DNA of 64,000 nt from Bacillota bacterium (GCA_023435225.1 JAEYRX010000039.1:50690-114689), one strand, 5' to 3'; shown: positions 35,500 to 44,545, numbered from the stretch's first letter. The notes: generated from the sequence alone by a model not told the origin. Numbers and translations: made by a program.

Positions 35500-35733
35500 T
35501 TGGATATCTTCAGTAAAGTAAAGGACATAGTTGTTGAGCAATTAGGTGTTGATGAAGAGGAAGTTACTGAACAAGCTTCTTTTGTTGATGATTTAGGAGC
35601 GGATTCACTGGATATCGTAGAACTCGTAATGGCCTTAGAGGAGGAGTTCGACCTGGAAATACCGGATGAGGATGCCGAAAAGATCGTAACTGTCGGAGAT
35701 GCAGTTAGCTACATTAAAGAAAATGCTCAGTAA
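35500..35733 (+). CDS. acpP: Acyl carrier protein
   Basis: The 77-residue acidic carrier of fatty-acid intermediates. The phosphopantetheine site is Ser in [24 protein letters not shown] at 35500 is favoured because GGAAGGAGGTG ends about 6 bases upstream and because [17 protein letters not shown] gives the normal length; a GTG at 35491 is part of the ribosome binding site. A stem-loop and a 98-bp repeat separate it from fabF. Confidence 0.95.
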   Translation: MDIFSKVKDIVVEQLGVDEEEVTEQASFVDDLGADSLDIVELVMALEEEFDLEIPDEDAEKIVTVGDAVSYIKENAQ

Positions 35734-35740
35734 GTTTAAT

Positions 35741-35768
35741 GAGAGTCCCGTAATTTTACGGGGCTCTC
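35741..35768 (+). terminator. Stem-loop after acpP, possible attenuator
   Basis: GAGAGTCCCGT (35741-35751) pairs with ACGGGGCTCTC (35758-35768) with one T-G pair and a 6-base loop. No long T tract follows, so it may stabilise the acpP end or terminate partly. Confidence 0.5.
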
Positions 35769-35874
35769 TTAAAATTATGATTATTACTTAAGATATAAAT
35801 TTTTAGATGGAACAGTTAAAGAAGTCGTATGACTTCTTAATCTATAGGCCTAATTCAATTATAATTATATTCTA

Positions 35875-35972
35875 GGAAGCGCTGATTAATCCGATTTTGT
35901 GCAAGCAAATATGCGGTATTAGGCATTTTGCGAAGCACAAAATCGTCACTTATTTAATTAATCAGCGTTTCC
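35875..35972 (-). repeat. 98-bp palindromic element, copy 3, inside the fatty-acid operon
   Basis: Same element in the opposite orientation to copies 1, 2 and 4, with GGAAGC (left) and GTTTCC (right) ends. It separates acpP and fabF, ending 27 bases before the fabF ATG, so it is transcribed within the operon unless fabF has its own promoter. Confidence 0.9.
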
Positions 35973-35999
35973 CTAAGAATAGTTCCGAGGAGTGGAAAC

Positions 36000-37241
36000 A
36001 TGAAACATCGTGTCGTCATTACCGGCTTAGGCGTTGTTTCCCCGGTTGGGACCGGGATTCGGAAGTTTTGGAATTCTCTAGTGGCAGGGACATCCGGTAT
36101 TGATTATGTTACCGCTTTTGATACCACCAATTTTGAAGTTAAGATCGGTGCAGAGGTAAATGATTTTGAACCCGGAGAGTTCTTAGACCGGAAAGAGATC
36201 AAACGCATGGACCGAGTCACCCAATTTGCGGTTGCTGCGTCTAAAATGGCTTTAAATGACGCTAATTTTTTAATTACACCTGACAATGCCATAGATATCG
36301 GGGTAATTATCGGGTCCGGTATCGGCGGCATTAAGACATTTGAGGAACAAACCAAAGTGTTTGTTGAAAAAGGTCCGGGTCGGGTAAGTCCATTCTTTAT
36401 TCCAATGATGATTCCCGATATGAGCTCGGGATTTGTTTCTATTATTACTGGAGCCAAAGGGCCTAACCATACTGTGGTTACTGCTTGCGCATCGGCCTCC
36501 CATTCCATTGGTGATTCTTTTAGAATTATTCAAAATGGCGATGCTAAGGCAATGATTACCGGAGGAACTGAAGCTGCTATTACCGGACTAGCTTATGCCG
36601 GTTTTACATCCGCCGGTGCTTTGTCAAAAAACAATAATGATCCTAAAAGTTCAAGCCGTCCTTTTGATTTAGACCGGGATGGATTTGTAATGGGAGAAGG
36701 CGCTGGAGTTTTAATTTTAGAAGAACTTGAACATGCTATTAAACGCGGAGCTCGTATCTATGCAGAGTTAGTAGGTTTTGGAGAAACGGGGGACGCTTAT
36801 CATATGACCGCTCCGGACCCGAAAGGTGAAGGAGCTATAAGGTCAATGCGGTTAGCTTTGAAAGATGCCGGAATTAAACCGGAGGAAATTTCCTATATTA
36901 ATGCTCATGGCACTTCAACCCCTCCCAATGATAGTATCGAAACATTAGCTATTAAAAAAGTTTTTGGAGAGTATGCTAAAACGGTGGCTATAAGCTCAAC
37001 TAAATCAATGACCGGGCATTTATTAGGCGCGGCCGGAGGAGTCGAGGCTATCGCCTCAGTTCTTTCAATTGTAAACGGGATTATTCCGCCAACTATTAAT
37101 TACCATAATCCCGATCCTGAATGTGATCTGGATTATGTTCCAAACGAAGCCAGAAAAGCATCGTTGGAGTATGTTTTGTCAAACTCCTTAGGATTTGGAG
37201 GACATAATGCCTCTTTGGCATTTCGTAAATACCATGGATAA
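36000..37241 (+). CDS. fabF: 3-oxoacyl-ACP synthase II
   Basis: Elongating condensing enzyme of fatty-acid synthesis. The 413-residue thiolase-fold protein has the catalytic Cys in [10 protein letters not shown], and the two His in [12 protein letters not shown] and [14 protein letters not shown]. It begins [16 protein letters not shown] as usual. GAGGAGTG sits 5 bases before the ATG. It is the only condensing enzyme in the cluster. rnc starts inside its 3' end. Confidence 0.96.
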   Translation: MKHRVVITGLGVVSPVGTGIRKFWNSLVAGTSGIDYVTAFDTTNFEVKIGAEVNDFEPGEFLDRKEIKRMDRVTQFAVAASKMALNDANFLITPDNAIDIGVIIGSGIGGIKTFEEQTKVFVEKGPGRVSPFFIPMMIPDMSSGFVSIITGAKGPNHTVVTACASASHSIGDSFRIIQNGDAKAMITGGTEAAITGLAYAGFTSAGALSKNNNDPKSSSRPFDLDRDGFVMGEGAGVLILEELEHAIKRGARIYAELVGFGETGDAYHMTAPDPKGEGAIRSMRLALKDAGIKPEEISYINAHGTSTPPNDSIETLAIKKVFGEYAKTVAISSTKSMTGHLLGAAGGVEAIASVLSIVNGIIPPTINYHNPDPECDLDYVPNEARKASLEYVLSNSLGFGGHNASLAFRKYHG

Positions 37242-37971
37242 GAAACTGGTTATTGCAAAATCTAACGATATGGAAATACACCAAAAAAAACCGTCAATTG
37301 AAGAATTGGCGGTTTGGCTTAATATCCCGCCAAATAAGGAAGGTTTATTTCGCGAGGCTTTTACCCATTCTTCTTATGCAAATGAACATAATTTACCCAG
37401 CAATGAACGGCTTGAATTTTTAGGAGACAGTGTTTTATCACTGATAGCCTGTGAATATTTATATTCCAACTACCGTTCTTACAATGAAGGGCAGCTGGCG
37501 AAAGTTAAGGCTATTTTAGTAAGTGCGCCTTTTTTGGCCTCATTTGCCAAAAAATTGAAACTACATGAATTAATTTTACTTGGGGCCGGTGAGATACGAA
37601 GCAATGGAAGAACCAAACAGAATATTTTAGCCGATCTGTTTGAAGCTTTTATCGGAGCTTATTATTTAAATTTTGGATTAGCGGAAACCACCAGTTTTAT
37701 TACCCCTTTAATTAACTCAGTTCTTCCGGAAATATTCTCCCAAGCGGAAATGATTGATGCCAAAACTCATTTTCAAGAATTGGCTCAATCTCAAGGGTTA
37801 AAACCGGAATATCGAGTAGCCGGGGAAGAAGGTCCGCCGCATAACAAAACATTTACGGTTGAAGTATTATTAAATAATCAAGTAGTAGGGAGCGGAGTTG
37901 GAAAAAGTTTGAAAGAGGCGCAGAATAAAGCGGCGGTGGAGGCCATAAAGGCAGGAATCAGGAGTCAGTAG
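37207..37971 (+). CDS. rnc: Ribonuclease III
   Basis: Cleaves double-stranded RNA in rRNA processing. The 254-residue protein has an N-terminal RNase III domain with [12 protein letters not shown] (catalytic acids) and [13 protein letters not shown], and a C-terminal dsRNA-binding domain ([19 protein letters not shown], then [17 protein letters not shown]). ATG 37207 follows GGAGG by 4 bases, overlapping fabF by 35 bases; ATGs at 37234 and 37270 lack such a site. The last residues (GIRSQ) are encoded by the beginning of a heptamer-period tract. Confidence 0.94.
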   Translation: MPLWHFVNTMDKKLVIAKSNDMEIHQKKPSIEELAVWLNIPPNKEGLFREAFTHSSYANEHNLPSNERLEFLGDSVLSLIACEYLYSNYRSYNEGQLAKVKAILVSAPFLASFAKKLKLHELILLGAGEIRSNGRTKQNILADLFEAFIGAYYLNFGLAETTSFITPLINSVLPEIFSQAEMIDAKTHFQELAQSQGLKPEYRVAGEEGPPHNKTFTVEVLLNNQVVGSGVGKSLKEAQNKAAVEAIKAGIRSQ

Positions 37972-38096
37972 AATCGAGAACAGGAGACAGGAGATTAGGA
38001 GCCAGGAGTCGGGAGTTTATGTAAAGCTTTGTTGGTCTTGGTTTTGAATTCGGAGTATAGGCCTAAGTTTCTGATTCCTGACTACTGACTCCTATA
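37954..38096. repeat. Two-arm heptamer-period hairpin overlapping the rnc stop
   Basis: Nine consecutive 7-base words from 37954 (GGAATCA, GGAGTCA, GTAGAAT, CGAGAAC, AGGAGAC, AGGAGAT, TAGGAGC, CAGGAGT, CGGGAGT) run through the rnc stop codon. The right arm has TTTCTGA, TTCCTGA, CTACTGA, CTCCTAT. AGGAGTCAGTAG (37960-37971) is exactly complementary to 38082-38093. Confidence 0.85.
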
Positions 38097-38193
38097 AATA
38101 TTATTTTAATAATAGGTCGGAATATAGGGTTTTTTTTGAACAGTTTTGAATATGATAGGGAGAAAGCGATATTTTCTGGTGGGAGGCTTATAG

Positions 38194-38454
38194 ATGGATG
38201 TATTAAAAGTTTCAGCAAATTCTAGTCCAAAATCGGTTGCCGGAGCTTTGGCCGCAGTATTGCGGGAGAAAGGAAGCGCTGAAATCCAAGCTGTTGGGGC
38301 CGGAGCCGTCAATCAAGCAGTTAAAGCAATTGCCATTACACGTGGTTATGTGGCTCCGAATGGTATAAATCTTATTTGTACTCCCGGATTTTCAGAGATA
38401 AATATTGACGGTCAGATTCGAACCGCAATCAAATTTATCGTTGAACCCCGTTAA
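38194..38454 (+). CDS. spoVS: Stage V sporulation protein S
   Basis: An 86-residue protein that acts on late sporulation steps (coat assembly and septation control in B. subtilis). The sequence VLKVSANSSPKSVAGALAAV and GAVNQAVKAIAITRGYVAPNG is almost invariant in the family. GGGAGGC precedes the ATG. A GAATAT at 38149 with AGGGTTT about 15 bases further upstream could be a sigma-H promoter, but the match is weak. A clear terminator follows. Confidence 0.96.
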   Translation: MDVLKVSANSSPKSVAGALAAVLREKGSAEIQAVGAGAVNQAVKAIAITRGYVAPNGINLICTPGFSEINIDGQIRTAIKFIVEPR

Positions 38455-38460
38455 ATAATA

Positions 38461-38487
38461 AAACCGCTAATGGGCGGTTTTTTTTAT
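38461..38487 (+). terminator. Rho-independent terminator after spoVS
   Basis: AAACCGC (38461-38467) and GCGGTTT (38474-38480) form a perfect stem followed by a run of T residues. Confidence 0.92.
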
Positions 38488-38494
38488 TTCTATA

Positions 38495-38681
38495 TAGGAT
38501 GAAATAAATTCTTTATATAAAATTTGCATTCCTAAAGCCGAATGCAAATGCTATTAAATTAGTATTTATTTCATCCTATTACAGCTGTAATAAGTTGAAT
38601 TAAATTCATTAACTCTCCATCACGTTCGGCTTTAGGGATGAAGGTGTTTAGATATTTATTAAAGAAATTTAATTCAACTTA
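38495..38681. repeat. Paired-hairpin element, copy B2
   Basis: Hairpin a: perfect 15-bp basal stem (38495-38509 with 38564-38578), perfect 10-bp apical stem (38522-38531 with 38540-38549), loop CTAAAGCC (38532-38539). Linker: palindrome TTACAGCTGTAA (38579-38590). Hairpin b: perfect 16-bp basal stem (38591-38606 with 38666-38681), loop GGCTTTAG (38628-38635), the exact complement of loop a, on a weaker apical stem. It lies between the spoVS terminator and sigH. Confidence 0.87.
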
Positions 38682-38773
38682 TATATTAATTATTTTTAGG
38701 CATATCCCGGACAGCCTACCCATATATTTTTAGGAAAGAGATGATCTGCATCAATATATATGGGGGGAACAGA

Positions 38774-39457
38774 ATGAATCAACAGAAAGACTTAATTTTA
38801 ATAGAGCGAATTCGTTCTAAAAATGACCCCGGCGCCAAAGAGGAGTTGGTAAAAAAATATTTACCAATGATTCATCACATTATTAAGAATCAGAATTCGT
38901 TAGGGTTTGACTATGAAGATTATTTTCAGGAAGGGGCCATCGGTTTATTAAAAGCAATTGAAGAGTATGATCCCAAAAACTATGCGATTAAATTCAGTAC
39001 TTTTGCCTACATTTGTATTCTTAGACGAATATTTAATGTTGTTAAGCAATCTTATACCAAAAAAGCTTTATTTAGCAGCAAGGCGATGTCGTTAAATGCT
39101 GCGCTTGGCGATGATGATTCAAGAACTATACTTGATTCCATAGCCGATAATAGTGTAGAGCCCTTTTCATTGGTGGAAAATGATTGGGTTGGCAAGAAAA
39201 TAGATTTGGTATTAAAAGCTTATCTTTCGCCGGTAGAATACCGGGTGGTCAAATTAATCCTCCAGGATTACAATTTAAATGATATTCAAAAACAATTGGC
39301 TTTATCAGTAAAAATAATTGATAACGCCAGGACCAGGGCGAGATTAAAATTAAAGAAAGTTTTAATTCGTTACGGCTCCTTTTTGAATCCTGAAATACCA
39401 TTAAAAACTAGGAAAAGAAAAGATTTGGCTATTAGGTTGGAAGTAGGGGTTAGTTAA
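38774..39457 (+). CDS. RNA polymerase sigma factor, sigma-H (Sig30) type
   Basis: A 227-residue sigma-70 family protein. Region 2 is clear (DYFQEGAIGLLKAIEEYDPK, then KFSTFAYICILRRIFNVVKQ), and the C-terminal region 4 has SPVEYRVVKLILQDYNLNDIQKQLALSVKIIDNARTRARLKLKK, matching SigH in the phrase K-x-IDNA-x-x-R. SigH drives early sporulation genes in Bacillota, but the gene is not in its usual place near rplK/secE, so it could be a paralogue. GGGGGG precedes ATG 38774 by about 5 bases. Heptamer-period words follow the stop. Confidence 0.8.
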   Translation: MNQQKDLILIERIRSKNDPGAKEELVKKYLPMIHHIIKNQNSLGFDYEDYFQEGAIGLLKAIEEYDPKNYAIKFSTFAYICILRRIFNVVKQSYTKKALFSSKAMSLNAALGDDDSRTILDSIADNSVEPFSLVENDWVGKKIDLVLKAYLSPVEYRVVKLILQDYNLNDIQKQLALSVKIIDNARTRARLKLKKVLIRYGSFLNPEIPLKTRKRKDLAIRLEVGVS

Positions 39458-39485
39458 TTGATAGTTGAAAATTGAGAATTAAACA
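39458..39485 (+). repeat. Heptamer-period tract after sigH-like gene
   Basis: TTGATAG, TTGAAAA, TTGAGAA and TTAAACA run in strict 7-base phase directly after the stop codon. Confidence 0.65.
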
Positions 39486-39508
39486 ACAGAAATTAAGTAC
39501 TGTCTTTT

Positions 39509-39564
39509 AATACTGCAATGGAACTTTGACTAAGTTTTTGTTGTAATATTAGGCAGTATTTTTT
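39509..39564 (+). terminator. Probable terminator before smc
   Basis: AATACTGC (39509-39516) and GCAGTATT (39553-39560) pair perfectly and are followed by T residues; the 36-base loop is long for a terminator. Confidence 0.5.
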
Positions 39565-39732
39565 ATTGGGAAAAGTAATTAATTGACCTGCATTGCAGGA
39601 AAAAGGGGATTTTTGCAAGTATTTCTTTTTTGTAAGGGTTATGGTAAAATGTAGTTTGCTAAACTCTCAAAAATGAATTGCTGTAATTTTTTTCCTAATT
39701 TTTTTGACTTTTAATTGGGAGGATATATTCTT

Positions 39733-42700
39733 TTGTACTTAAAACGTCTGGAGATAATTGGGTTTAAATCATTCGCCGATAAGATTAAATTAGAATTTTT
39801 GCCCGGAGTTACTGCAGTTGTCGGTCCGAATGGAAGCGGCAAGAGTAATATCTCCGATGCTTTACGCTGGGTTTTAGGGGAACAGAGTGTAAAAACCCTT
39901 CGGGGCTCAAAAATGGATGATGTCATTTTTGCCGGAAGCGAACTCCGGAAACCACTGGGACTGGCTGAGGTGACTATTGTTCTTGACAACTCTGATCGTT
40001 CTATTCCAATAGATTTTACCGAGATTTCCGTTACCCGTAAGCTTTTTCGTTCCGGCGAGAGTGATTATCTGATTAATAAATCTTCAGTACGACTTAAAGA
40101 CGTATTGGAATTATTTTATGATACCGGTCTTGGTAAAGAGGCCTATTCTGTTATTGGACAAGGGAAAATTGATTCGATCTTATCGGTAAAACCTGAAGAA
40201 AGGCGTAATATTTTTGAGGAAGCTGCCGGTATTATTAAATATAAGACTCGCAAACAAGTAGCAGAGCGAAAATTGGAGGAAACCGATCGCAATTTACTAC
40301 GATTACAAGATATTTTGGGAGAACTGAACGGCCAATTGGGACCACTTGAAATCCAGGCCAATCTGGCTGAGAATTTTTTAGATTATAAAGAGCAATTGAC
40401 TAGATTAGAGATTAATTTTTATGGAAACCTAATTAATGAACATCAGGTTAAACTGGAAGAACTTAGCCGGAATAAAACCGAGTTGGAAGAGAAATATCAG
40501 GATTTTGAGGGGCAGGAGAATATCATTGAGTCGGAGATAGAGAAAAACCGGCTGGAATTATTGAACATGGACAACCGGATTACCGGGCTTAATGAGGATT
40601 ACTACCGGATTCAAAATCAGATCGATAAATGTACCGAGCAAATTAGTTTTCTCCAATCGAAATTCGGGGATTTGGACCGGCAGGAACAGGAATATCAACA
40701 GAATAAAGCCGCTAATTTGGGACGCAGAGAGAGTATTCTTCAGGAACAAGCAGCTATCGAAAGTGAAATTGCAGTTATCAAAAGTAAGCTTGGGGCTGAC
40801 GAAACTAATTTGTTGGCCAAAGAAGAAGAATTAACTGCTCTTAATAAAACATTGGCGGAATTGGAGACTAAAGAACAGAACCTGAAGAATGATATAGTTG
40901 AAGTATTAAATGAGGTTGCCGGTTTAAAAAATAACATTAATACCAATAACCTTCAAAAAGATTTTGTACTGAAACAAGCAGCCGAATTCCAAAAGAAAAT
41001 GGATTACTTAACCAATCATCTTCAAGAACTGGAAAAAGACTTTGCCGCCAAACATGAAGCTCTTGAAGAGATAAACCGGGAGATCCAGCATGATCGTCAT
41101 TTACAAGCGGATTTGGCCGGTCAGATGATTACCAAAGAAGAGGAACTTTCTTCGATAGAAAGTAAAAACCTGGACTGGAAAGAACGGATTCGTGGGATTG
41201 AAAGCAAGCTAAGTTTGTTAGATGAGATGGAGCGGGGTTATCAAGGGTATTTCCAAGGGGTAAAAGCTTTGATGGCCGAGGCGGTTGACCAACCGTTTCA
41301 CCGTAATATCCGGGGTATTGTGGCCGACCTGATTAAGGTGCAAATGGGAATGGAGTTGGCCATTGAGACCGCTTTGGGGTCCAGTCTGCAGAACGTGGTA
41401 ATCGGTACCGACCAGGATGCTCAAGAGGCGATTGCTTATCTAAAAAGGCACTCCAAAGGTAGAGCTACTTTTCTGCCTTTAAATATGATTCAGAGCAGTG
41501 AAGGTAAGATGATGCAGTATCAGTCGGTATTGCAACAGTATTCGTGTCAAGCCGCCATCTCCATGCTGCAATTTGACCCGCAATACCGTCAGGTGTTGAA
41601 TTACATGTTAAACCAGACCGTAATTGCGCCTGACCTTAAAACAGCAGTTAAAATTAGTTCCAAGCTGGACCGGGGGTTCCGGATTGTTACTCCTGAAGGT
41701 GACTTGGTTAATCCCGGTGGTTCAATTACCGGAGGAAGTGTTGATAAACGGAGATTGGGTTTATTAAGCCGCCGCCGGGAAATTGATGATTTAAAAAAGG
41801 AAAAAATCGATTCGGAGGCCTTTTTAGAGAAAGGCTTAGCCGGAGCTAAAAATATAAAAAATGAGTTACAACGGCTCTCTACTGAATTGGAAAATCATAA
41901 AAAGCATGAACAAGAAGCTAAAATTCGTAAAGTTACTATCGAACGGGAATTACAGATCCATGAAAATAGTATTAACCGGGCTAAAGAGGAAAATGAAGTT
42001 TTAAGTAATCAGCAGACAGAGTTGAAAATTGAAAGCGAACGTTTTGACGCCGGAAAAGAAGAACTTAACCAACTTATCGAAGTCAAAGAAAAAGCCCTGA
42101 AAGAAATGGAGGGCAATTTGTCCGAACTTAGCGGAACCCTCCGTAATAAAAAAGCCGAAAAAGAAGTTTTTTTACACGCCATAACGGAGTTAAAATCAGG
42201 GTTAAGCGCCGGTGTCCAAGAGGTAAACGGGAAGATTGTTTTAAAAGAAAGATTGGCCAAACAAGCGGCGGAGATCGATAATTTATCGGAAGATTTTGAT
42301 CATAAACAGGAACAAATCGCAGGGGAAAGAGTTAGAATCCATGAGCAAATTGCTGTTTTGGAAGAACGGATTGTCGCCGAAAAGGAACGCCTTTCCCAAC
42401 AAGAAACTTTAATAACCTCGGGTAAGCAAGATAAAGAACAGATTCAGGCTGTCATCAAGGAGCTGGAAGGTAAGGAACGGAGTTTTCGCCGGAAAAACAA
42501 TGAATTTCAGAATCAATTGCACAAATTTGACCTGCAAATCAATCAAAAAGCTATAGAAATGGAGAATCTCCGGAATAATCTAACCGAAGATTATGGAACC
42601 GATTGGCTGAATAAGATTGATTTTACATGGGAGGCTCCGGTAGATGCACCGGGAATTATCGAGAAATTAAAAGAAGATATTAGGGAATTAGGTCCGGTGA

Positions 42701-43302
42701 ATATAGCAGCCATTGATGATTTCCAACAGGTAAAACAGAGGTTTGAATTTTTAACCAACCAATCCCAGGACTTAATGAAAGCTAAAGAATCTTTGCTGAA
42801 AGTAATCAGTGAAATAGAACGGACAATTATTAAACGGTTCAATGAAACTTTCGAAGAAGTGAAGGTTCAATTTAAGAAGCTTTTCGGGGAGTTATTTGAC
42901 GGAGGTAATGCCGATCTGTTTCTAATGGAACCGGATAATCCGTTAAATTCCGGAATTGAGATTGTAGCTCAACCTCCCGGCAAGAAACTGCAAACCTTAT
43001 CTTTATTGTCCGGAGGTGAACGGGCGATGACCGCTATTGCACTGCTGTTTTCGATCTTAGCGGTTAAGCCTTCACCTTTCTGTATCCTGGATGAGATCGA
43101 TGCTACTTTGGATGAAGCGAATGTTTCAAGGTTTGCCAGATTGCTGGAGATATTCAGCAAACAATTACAATTTATCGTAGTAACCCATCGCCGTGGTACT
43201 ATGGAGATAGCTAATACCCTATATGGAGTTACCATGGAAGAACACGGGGTTACCAAGTTAATCTCTTTAGATCTTGATCAAATGGGACAAAAAGCAGGAT
43301 AA
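39733..43302 (+). CDS. smc: Chromosome segregation SMC protein
   Basis: The 1189-residue ATPase that organises and segregates the chromosome with ScpA and ScpB. The N-terminal head has GPNGSGKSNISDALRWVLGEQS (Walker A); two coiled-coil stretches flank a hinge near residues 510-670 (GYFQGVKALMAEAV, NPGGSITGGSVDKRR); the C-terminal head has TLSLLSGGERAMTAIALLF (signature) and FCILDEIDATLDEANV (Walker B). TTG 39733 follows GGGAGG by 9 bases and gives the usual MYLKRLEIIGFKSFAD. It stands between sigH and ftsY as in many Bacillota. Confidence 0.97.
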   Translation: MYLKRLEIIGFKSFADKIKLEFLPGVTAVVGPNGSGKSNISDALRWVLGEQSVKTLRGSKMDDVIFAGSELRKPLGLAEVTIVLDNSDRSIPIDFTEISVTRKLFRSGESDYLINKSSVRLKDVLELFYDTGLGKEAYSVIGQGKIDSILSVKPEERRNIFEEAAGIIKYKTRKQVAERKLEETDRNLLRLQDILGELNGQLGPLEIQANLAENFLDYKEQLTRLEINFYGNLINEHQVKLEELSRNKTELEEKYQDFEGQENIIESEIEKNRLELLNMDNRITGLNEDYYRIQNQIDKCTEQISFLQSKFGDLDRQEQEYQQNKAANLGRRESILQEQAAIESEIAVIKSKLGADETNLLAKEEELTALNKTLAELETKEQNLKNDIVEVLNEVAGLKNNINTNNLQKDFVLKQAAEFQKKMDYLTNHLQELEKDFAAKHEALEEINREIQHDRHLQADLAGQMITKEEELSSIESKNLDWKERIRGIESKLSLLDEMERGYQGYFQGVKALMAEAVDQPFHRNIRGIVADLIKVQMGMELAIETALGSSLQNVVIGTDQDAQEAIAYLKRHSKGRATFLPLNMIQSSEGKMMQYQSVLQQYSCQAAISMLQFDPQYRQVLNYMLNQTVIAPDLKTAVKISSKLDRGFRIVTPEGDLVNPGGSITGGSVDKRRLGLLSRRREIDDLKKEKIDSEAFLEKGLAGAKNIKNELQRLSTELENHKKHEQEAKIRKVTIERELQIHENSINRAKEENEVLSNQQTELKIESERFDAGKEELNQLIEVKEKALKEMEGNLSELSGTLRNKKAEKEVFLHAITELKSGLSAGVQEVNGKIVLKERLAKQAAEIDNLSEDFDHKQEQIAGERVRIHEQIAVLEERIVAEKERLSQQETLITSGKQDKEQIQAVIKELEGKERSFRRKNNEFQNQLHKFDLQINQKAIEMENLRNNLTEDYGTDWLNKIDFTWEAPVDAPGIIEKLKEDIRELGPVNIAAIDDFQQVKQRFEFLTNQSQDLMKAKESLLKVISEIERTIIKRFNETFEEVKVQFKKLFGELFDGGNADLFLMEPDNPLNSGIEIVAQPPGKKLQTLSLLSGGERAMTAIALLFSILAVKPSPFCILDEIDATLDEANVSRFARLLEIFSKQLQFIVVTHRRGTMEIANTLYGVTMEEHGVTKLISLDLDQMGQKAG

Positions 43303-43304
43303 AA

Positions 43305-43435
43305 AAGACAGGCATTAGGCATTAGAAAATAGGCATTAGTAAAAACTATATTTGAATTCTGCAAATATTCTACGAAGATTTTTTAAGATCTTTTCCTAGT
43401 GCCTAATGCCTTTTGTCTAGTGCCTATAAGGAGTA
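43305..43435. repeat. Two-arm heptamer-period hairpin between smc and ftsY
   Basis: The left arm repeats AGGCATT in 7-base phase (AGGCATT, AGGCATT, AGAAAAT, AGGCATT). The right arm repeats TAGTGCC, TAATGCC, TTTTGTC, TAGTGCC. The arms are complementary (AGGCATTAG to CTAATGCCT) and separated by about 55 bases. Confidence 0.85.
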
Positions 43436-43443
43436 TTATTATC

Positions 43444-44370
43444 ATGTCTGAATCGAACCAAGGATTTTTTAATAGGTTGAAAGCCGGATTGTCCAAAACA
43501 AAATCCGGTTTTGTATCGAATATAGAAGGAATTTTTACCGGGGCTAAAAAAATTGATGAGGAATTTTATACCGACCTTGAGGATACCTTAATTATGGCGG
43601 ATGTTGGGGTTGAGACCAGTATATTTTTAATAGAGCGTTTGCGGAAAGCGGTTAAGGAACAGGGAATCGGTGATCCCTCCAAATTACAAGAGGTTCTAAT
43701 CGAAGAAATCAAGCGAATCTTTGAATCGGTTGGCGGGAAACCTATAGATTATAAAGCCTCCAATAAAGTATATTTGATTGTCGGGGTTAATGGAGTCGGG
43801 AAAACAACTACCATTGCCAAACTTGGAGCCAGAATCAAAGAAAATGGAAGTCAAGCGCTTTTAGTAGCGGCCGACACTTTCCGGGCGGCTGCAACGGAAC
43901 AGTTAATGACCTGGGGTGAACGAACCGGTATCACGGTAATCCATCACCAGGAAGGAGCCGACCCTGCCGCTGTAGTTTTTGACGGGATGGCGGCCGGAAA
44001 ATCCCGTAAATCGGATGTAATTATTGTAGATACTGCCGGAAGACTACATACTAAAGTTAATTTGATGGAAGAATTAAAGAAAGTGCAGCGGGTTATTAAT
44101 CAAAACCTTGATGGCCGAAGTCTGGAAACTTTATTGGTGCTGGATGCGACAACCGGTCAGAATGCCGTCAATCAGGCCAAAATATTCCATGATGCCGTTA
44201 ACATTGATCGCTTAATCCTAACTAAACTTGATGGTACTGCCAAAGGCGGTATTAGTATTGCTATCGCTAATCAACTTCAAATACCCATATGCCTGATCGG
44301 AGTCGGGGAAAAAGCGGAAGACCTACAGGAATTTGACGCCCAGACGTTTACGAAGGCACTGTTTGAATGA
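43444..44370 (+). CDS. ftsY: Signal recognition particle receptor FtsY
   Basis: Membrane-associated GTPase that docks SRP-ribosome complexes. The 308-residue NG-domain protein has VGVNGVGKTTTIAKLG (G1), DTFRAAATEQL, DTAGRLHTKVNLMEEL (G3), TKLDGTAKGG (G4) and a C-terminal GVGEKAEDLQEFDAQTF. The acidic A domain is nearly absent, as in many Bacillota. ATG 43444 follows AAGGAGT. smc is upstream; ffh is not in this window. Confidence 0.96.
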   Translation: MSESNQGFFNRLKAGLSKTKSGFVSNIEGIFTGAKKIDEEFYTDLEDTLIMADVGVETSIFLIERLRKAVKEQGIGDPSKLQEVLIEEIKRIFESVGGKPIDYKASNKVYLIVGVNGVGKTTTIAKLGARIKENGSQALLVAADTFRAAATEQLMTWGERTGITVIHHQEGADPAAVVFDGMAAGKSRKSDVIIVDTAGRLHTKVNLMEELKKVQRVINQNLDGRSLETLLVLDATTGQNAVNQAKIFHDAVNIDRLILTKLDGTAKGGISIAIANQLQIPICLIGVGEKAEDLQEFDAQTFTKALFE

Positions 44371-44373
44371 ATC

Positions 44374-44535
44374 AATTTCGGATTTCGGACCCCACCTCTT
44401 TTGTCTCCTCCCCGTTCGGAGAGAAGAGAACCACAAGGCTTCGCAGGCCCAAAAAACTTGGGTTAGAAAAGTATTTTGGCATTGCGTTCAATTAAAAAAA
44501 TCCGAAATTCGAAATCTGCAATCCGCAATTATAGG
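44374..44535. repeat. Heptamer-period arms enclosing a GC-richer inverted segment
   Basis: The left arm has ATTTCGG repeated at 7-base spacing, and the right arm TCCGAAA, TTCGAAA, TCTGCAA, TCCGCAA. Between them is a GC-richer piece (CTCCTCCCC, then GGAGAGAAGAGAACCACAAGGC) that resembles part of the nested element at 56516-56690. It fills the ftsY-miaB spacer. Confidence 0.6.
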
Positions 44536-44545
44536 AGAATATATT

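Noticed and set aside
35897..36103. Open frame translating MCKQICGIRHFAKHK, seen also at 55338-55565 (minus) and 58808-58999
   Set aside because: These frames arise from the 98-bp repeat itself; they have no ribosome binding site and end in unrelated flanking sequence.
38121..38154. Sigma-H promoter of spoVS
   Set aside because: The -10 like GAATAT is good, but the -35 like AGGGTTT and spacing are only approximate, so it is not listed as a feature.
44333..44545. Upstream extension of miaB
   Set aside because: The extra frame runs through repeat sequence and has no family similarity; AGGAGA and the normal N-terminus support ATG 44546.
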